Source: Clostridiales bacterium UBA1775 (lineage in GTDB: Bacteria; Bacillota; Clostridia; Monoglobales; Firm-18). From it: a stretch of 8,338 nt of DNA. The translations under genes and the position numbers were made by a program. The stretch is from positions 1 to 8,338 of the forward strand of contig DCGP01000011.1 of assembly GCA_002314595.1 (NCBI GenBank), given 5' to 3'. Below the pieces are notes generated by a model. It saw nothing but the letters and a program-made list of their open reading frames with translations, ran no database searches and was not told the origin of the DNA. Below are positions 5,665 through 8,338 of this stretch, piece by piece. Every line of letters begins with the position of its first letter. Within the stretch, counting starts at the first letter, position 1.

Positions 5665-7863
5665 ATGAAAACAAAAGTACTCAAAAGCATTTTAGCATCA
5701 ACATTGGCAGTTTCGCTAATATCGGTAACTGCATTTGCCGAAAGGGTAGAATATGATGATGTAAAGGCAGCAGTTATGGCTCAGGACTATGAAACAACCG
5801 AAAAGTTAATTCATACAGAGAGCAATGAAGTTGATGAAATCATTGATGCAACAATTACAGTAGACGAAAGCAATGTAGTAAACAAGGCATCTAAGCTTAT
5901 GCTTGGTGTTCACTACGGAACAGAGGGAGACGCCAGATACCTTATTTCCGAAGATGGTTATGAACTATCTCCTGACTATGTGGCATTGCAAGATGACCTT
6001 TATGACATTCCACTTTCAAGAATGATTGTTAACGGAAATATTATAAATCAAATTCAACTACCCGGTAATAAAGGTTCGGATAGTGTTTTAGATGACATTG
6101 GATATGAAAATTATACAGAAGATGGCTCATTAAATGTTTCATCGGGTCCTGAAAATATACCTCCTGCAATATGTATTAAAGGCACACTTGCTACAAATCC
6201 AAATGCGTCATTTATTTTCTGCATAGATGTAGCGTGTTCTTATCCTGAGGATACAGCAAACTTTGTAAGGTTTTGTTTAGACCCTAACGGCTCATCTGAA
6301 TGGGCAGATTTAAGAAAGGCTTGGGGCATTGAAAACCCTATTAACCTTTATGGTATTGAAGTAGGTAACGAAAAGTACTTTTTCAGCACTCCTACACCTG
6401 AACGTGAGGTTTCAGCAACAGAATGGTATGTAGATAACTTTAAAAAGCATGCTGCGGCAGTGCATGCAATATATCCGGATATTAGTATGATACCATCAAT
6501 AAACAGTAATGCAACTCGTGGTGGCTACTACGAATGGAACAGACCTGTACTAAAAGGTCTTGCAGATGAAATAAGTGAAATTTCATTCCATCTGTATTAC
6601 AGTGGTTACGAGCTTGCATATACAAGCGAATGGATAGAAGCAACAAGGGAATTGATAAAAGAGTGTATTCCCGGTAAAGAAATCAAATTTGCACTTACCG
6701 AGCACGCTAAATGGGACGCAGGTACATACGCATCAAGGCAGGCACTAATGGGAGTTTTGCCGGTAGGTCAGTTTTTAAACAGAATGATACCAATGACTGA
6801 TATGTCTGTTGCAAATAACCACTGTATTACTCATTTTGCGTGGGCATTTTTCAAGAAATTAGAAGACGGAACAGTGGCTGTTACCGGAACAAATGAATTA
6901 TATAAACTGTATGAGCAGAATATGGGAGACAGAGTATTGGCAACAACAGTTGAGAGTGATAGCCCGATTACGGATTTAAACAGTACAGGGCAGAGATTTT
7001 CAGCATTAGTTACTGCTAAGGGCGATAAAGGGCTTTCCATTATTCTTTGTAATCGTGAACCATATACGGAATTAAATCTTAAATTTAACTTTGGCAACAA
7101 CTACACATTAAAGTCCGAAACGGTGCTTACAGCACCAAATTTAAGTTCCCTTGTGTATAGCAAGGAGTCAACAGACATATTTAGGACAACTACAACAGCC
7201 AAGGACGAAAAGAACTTTACAACATATAAAATGCCTACAAAGAGTTTGGTTTGCTTAACCTTAGAATCCGATAAATCAATTCCTCAATTTGGGGGAGAAG
7301 CAACAGAGGAAGAAGCACCTGAATATGATGGTGAAAAAGTATTTAGAGATATTACAAACCATTGGGCAGAAAATCAAATATATAGTTTGTTCTCAAATGG
7401 TATAGTAAACGGTGTAAGTGCTGATTCATTTGACCCTGATGCACTAATTACAAGGGCAGAATTTGCTGAAATGTTGCGCAGGGCAAAGGGCATTGAACCA
7501 ACAGAAATTGATGTTGATATTAGCGATGTTCAGGCTGGTGCTTGGTATAAGAATACAATAGGCTTAATGATTGCCAAGGGTATAATGAGGCCGGATAACG
7601 GCAAGGTAAATCCCGAAGACAATTTGCGACTTGTTGATTGCTCGGCAATGGTATACAGAGCAGATGAATCTGTTGAAAAATTATCAGCAAATTATGATAA
7701 ATTTATTGATGACAGCAACATCACAGAATGGGAATCACAGGTGTTAAATTACGGAATAGAAAAAGGAACACTTAAATATTTTTATGAAACAAAATTATTA
7801 GATCCTCATAAGTTTATTACAAGAGCAGAGGCGGCAAGTATTATTTATGAATTTTGCAAATAA
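5665..7863 (+). CDS. Secreted clan GH-A-like glycoside hydrolase with SLH anchor
   Basis: This 732-residue protein is probably a retaining glycosidase attached to the cell wall. Residues 1-25 form a signal peptide (cut after AFA). After a short linker, residues about 64-425 look like a TIM barrel of the GH51/GH39 type: GIEVGNEKYFF (230-240) offers N235 and E236 as acid/base, SFHLYYSG (307-314) follows, and FALTEHAKW (342-350) offers E346 as nucleophile. The 110-residue spacing between the glutamates suits that clan. Residues about 440-535 look like the C-terminal beta-sandwich of such enzymes. Three SLH repeats follow: about 560-603, 617-664 and 676-727. The first and third carry ITRAE (595-599, 718-722), which helps bind pyruvylated wall polymer; the second has LRLVD instead. 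The GAGGAAAG site overlaps the upstream stop codon and sits just before the ATG. Exact family and substrate (arabinose-containing pectin side chains would fit) are inferred. Confidence 0.8.
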   Translation: MKTKVLKSILASTLAVSLISVTAFAERVEYDDVKAAVMAQDYETTEKLIHTESNEVDEIIDATITVDESNVVNKASKLMLGVHYGTEGDARYLISEDGYELSPDYVALQDDLYDIPLSRMIVNGNIINQIQLPGNKGSDSVLDDIGYENYTEDGSLNVSSGPENIPPAICIKGTLATNPNASFIFCIDVACSYPEDTANFVRFCLDPNGSSEWADLRKAWGIENPINLYGIEVGNEKYFFSTPTPEREVSATEWYVDNFKKHAAAVHAIYPDISMIPSINSNATRGGYYEWNRPVLKGLADEISEISFHLYYSGYELAYTSEWIEATRELIKECIPGKEIKFALTEHAKWDAGTYASRQALMGVLPVGQFLNRMIPMTDMSVANNHCITHFAWAFFKKLEDGTVAVTGTNELYKLYEQNMGDRVLATTVESDSPITDLNSTGQRFSALVTAKGDKGLSIILCNREPYTELNLKFNFGNNYTLKSETVLTAPNLSSLVYSKESTDIFRTTTTAKDEKNFTTYKMPTKSLVCLTLESDKSIPQFGGEATEEEAPEYDGEKVFRDITNHWAENQIYSLFSNGIVNGVSADSFDPDALITRAEFAEMLRRAKGIEPTEIDVDISDVQAGAWYKNTIGLMIAKGIMRPDNGKVNPEDNLRLVDCSAMVYRADESVEKLSANYDKFIDDSNITEWESQVLNYGIEKGTLKYFYETKLLDPHKFITRAEAASIIYEFCK

Positions 7864-7896
7864 TATTCCGAAATTAACACAGGAAGGGTGAATACT

Positions 7897-8338
7897 TTGA
7901 AGAAATTACTATTATATATTTTATGCCTTGCAATGATTGTTTCAAGTATGACAACGGTCTTTGCAGAGGAGGAAGAGGACAAAAGCTTGTTGCCGATGAC
8001 AATTATGGGTTCAACAGAGCTAAATGCCATTACAGACTATTCAACATACGGTGCAACCGATATTTTGGAAATGTCCGATGTTACACACATTGGTAGCTTG
8101 GGATATACGGATATAACAGACAAAAAACTTTCAAAGATAACAGCATTTTTGCAGGATATGGGCATAATGAACGGTATAGGTGATTCCAAATTTGGCCCGG
8201 AGGAGCTTTATACAAGGCTACAATTTGTAATTACAATTTGCAGAATGCTAAATATTGATGTAGAAGCATTTGCTACAAATACAAATGAGTTTTATGATAT
8301 TCCTTCTGACTATGAATACAAGGCATACATTGATGTAG
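7897..8338 (+). CDS. SLH-domain surface protein, 3' end outside window
   Basis: The frame stays open for 147 codons to the window edge, so the protein is partial. A TTG start is chosen because AGGAAGGGTG lies about 6-7 nt before it and because a full signal peptide follows: MKKLLLYILCLAMIVSSMTTVFA, with a probable cut after A23. The alternative in-frame GTG at 7888 lies inside the ribosome binding site. The mature protein begins with four glutamates. An SLH repeat covers about 70-116 (YTDITDKKL, MGIMNGIGDSKFGP, then YTRLQF where ITRAEF is usual), and a second begins at FYDIPSDYEYKAYI (132-145). Here the SLH repeats are N-terminal, whereas in the preceding glycosidase they are C-terminal, so any functional domain should follow beyond the window. 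It lies 33 nt after the glycosidase gene with no terminator between, which suggests one operon. Function is unknown. Confidence 0.82.
   Translation, partial: MKKLLLYILCLAMIVSSMTTVFAEEEEDKSLLPMTIMGSTELNAITDYSTYGATDILEMSDVTHIGSLGYTDITDKKLSKITAFLQDMGIMNGIGDSKFGPEELYTRLQFVITICRMLNIDVEAFATNTNEFYDIPSDYEYKAYIDV

Noticed and set aside
6831..7100. Minus-strand open frame inside the glycosidase gene
   Set aside because: It is antisense to the glycosidase domain and has no domain or ribosome binding site support.
7845..8030. Minus-strand open frame over the glycosidase/SLH gene junction
   Set aside because: It runs antisense to the signal peptide of the last gene. The plus-strand frame has an SLH repeat and a ribosome binding site, while this one has neither.
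1..8338. tRNA, rRNA, CRISPR array, insertion sequence or prophage signals
   Set aside because: Reading both strands gave no tRNA-like cloverleaf, no regularly spaced repeats, no transposase or integrase motif, and no terminal inverted repeats with target duplications.

Overview
The window looks like part of an AT-rich, Gram-positive Clostridia chromosome. The main reasons are the strong AGGAGG-type ribosome binding sites, a Noc-type ParB homologue (a Bacillota protein), SLH (S-layer homology) proteins, and a secreted protein with copper-amine-oxidase-N 'stalk' repeats. A pectin- or plant-polymer-degrading gut lineage such as Monoglobales would fit, but that assignment is a guess from gene content. 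Noc genes usually lie near the replication origin next to rsmG/parAB, so this could be origin-proximal DNA; the neighbour that would show this lies outside the window.

Layout: 1-225 holds a hairpin terminator for an unseen upstream gene and the noc promoter. 226-1035 is noc. 1104-1919 is a secreted stalk-domain protein with its own near-consensus promoter; it ends at a bidirectional terminator (1929-1964) shared with the converging genes. 1966-4133, on the minus strand, is a two-component operon: a seven-helix membrane histidine kinase (promoter-proximal) followed by a LuxR/NarL-type response regulator, joined by a one-base stop/start overlap. 4134-4284 is a compact divergent promoter region. 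From 4285 to the end of the window, on the plus strand, runs a tightly spaced putative operon: a sugar-binding-type lipoprotein, a secreted clan GH-A glycoside hydrolase with three C-terminal SLH repeats, and a second SLH protein cut off by the window edge.

The most interesting unit is 1966-8338. A membrane kinase and regulator are transcribed away from a solute-binding lipoprotein that has no permease gene beside it; the lipoprotein is instead followed by a cell-wall-tethered glycosidase and another surface protein. An inference, with precedents in the AraPST and XylFII-LytS sugar-sensing systems, is that the lipoprotein reports sugars released by the surface enzyme to the kinase, which then controls the divergent promoters. 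The sequence shows the gene order, domains and promoters; it does not show the ligand, the interaction or the regulation.
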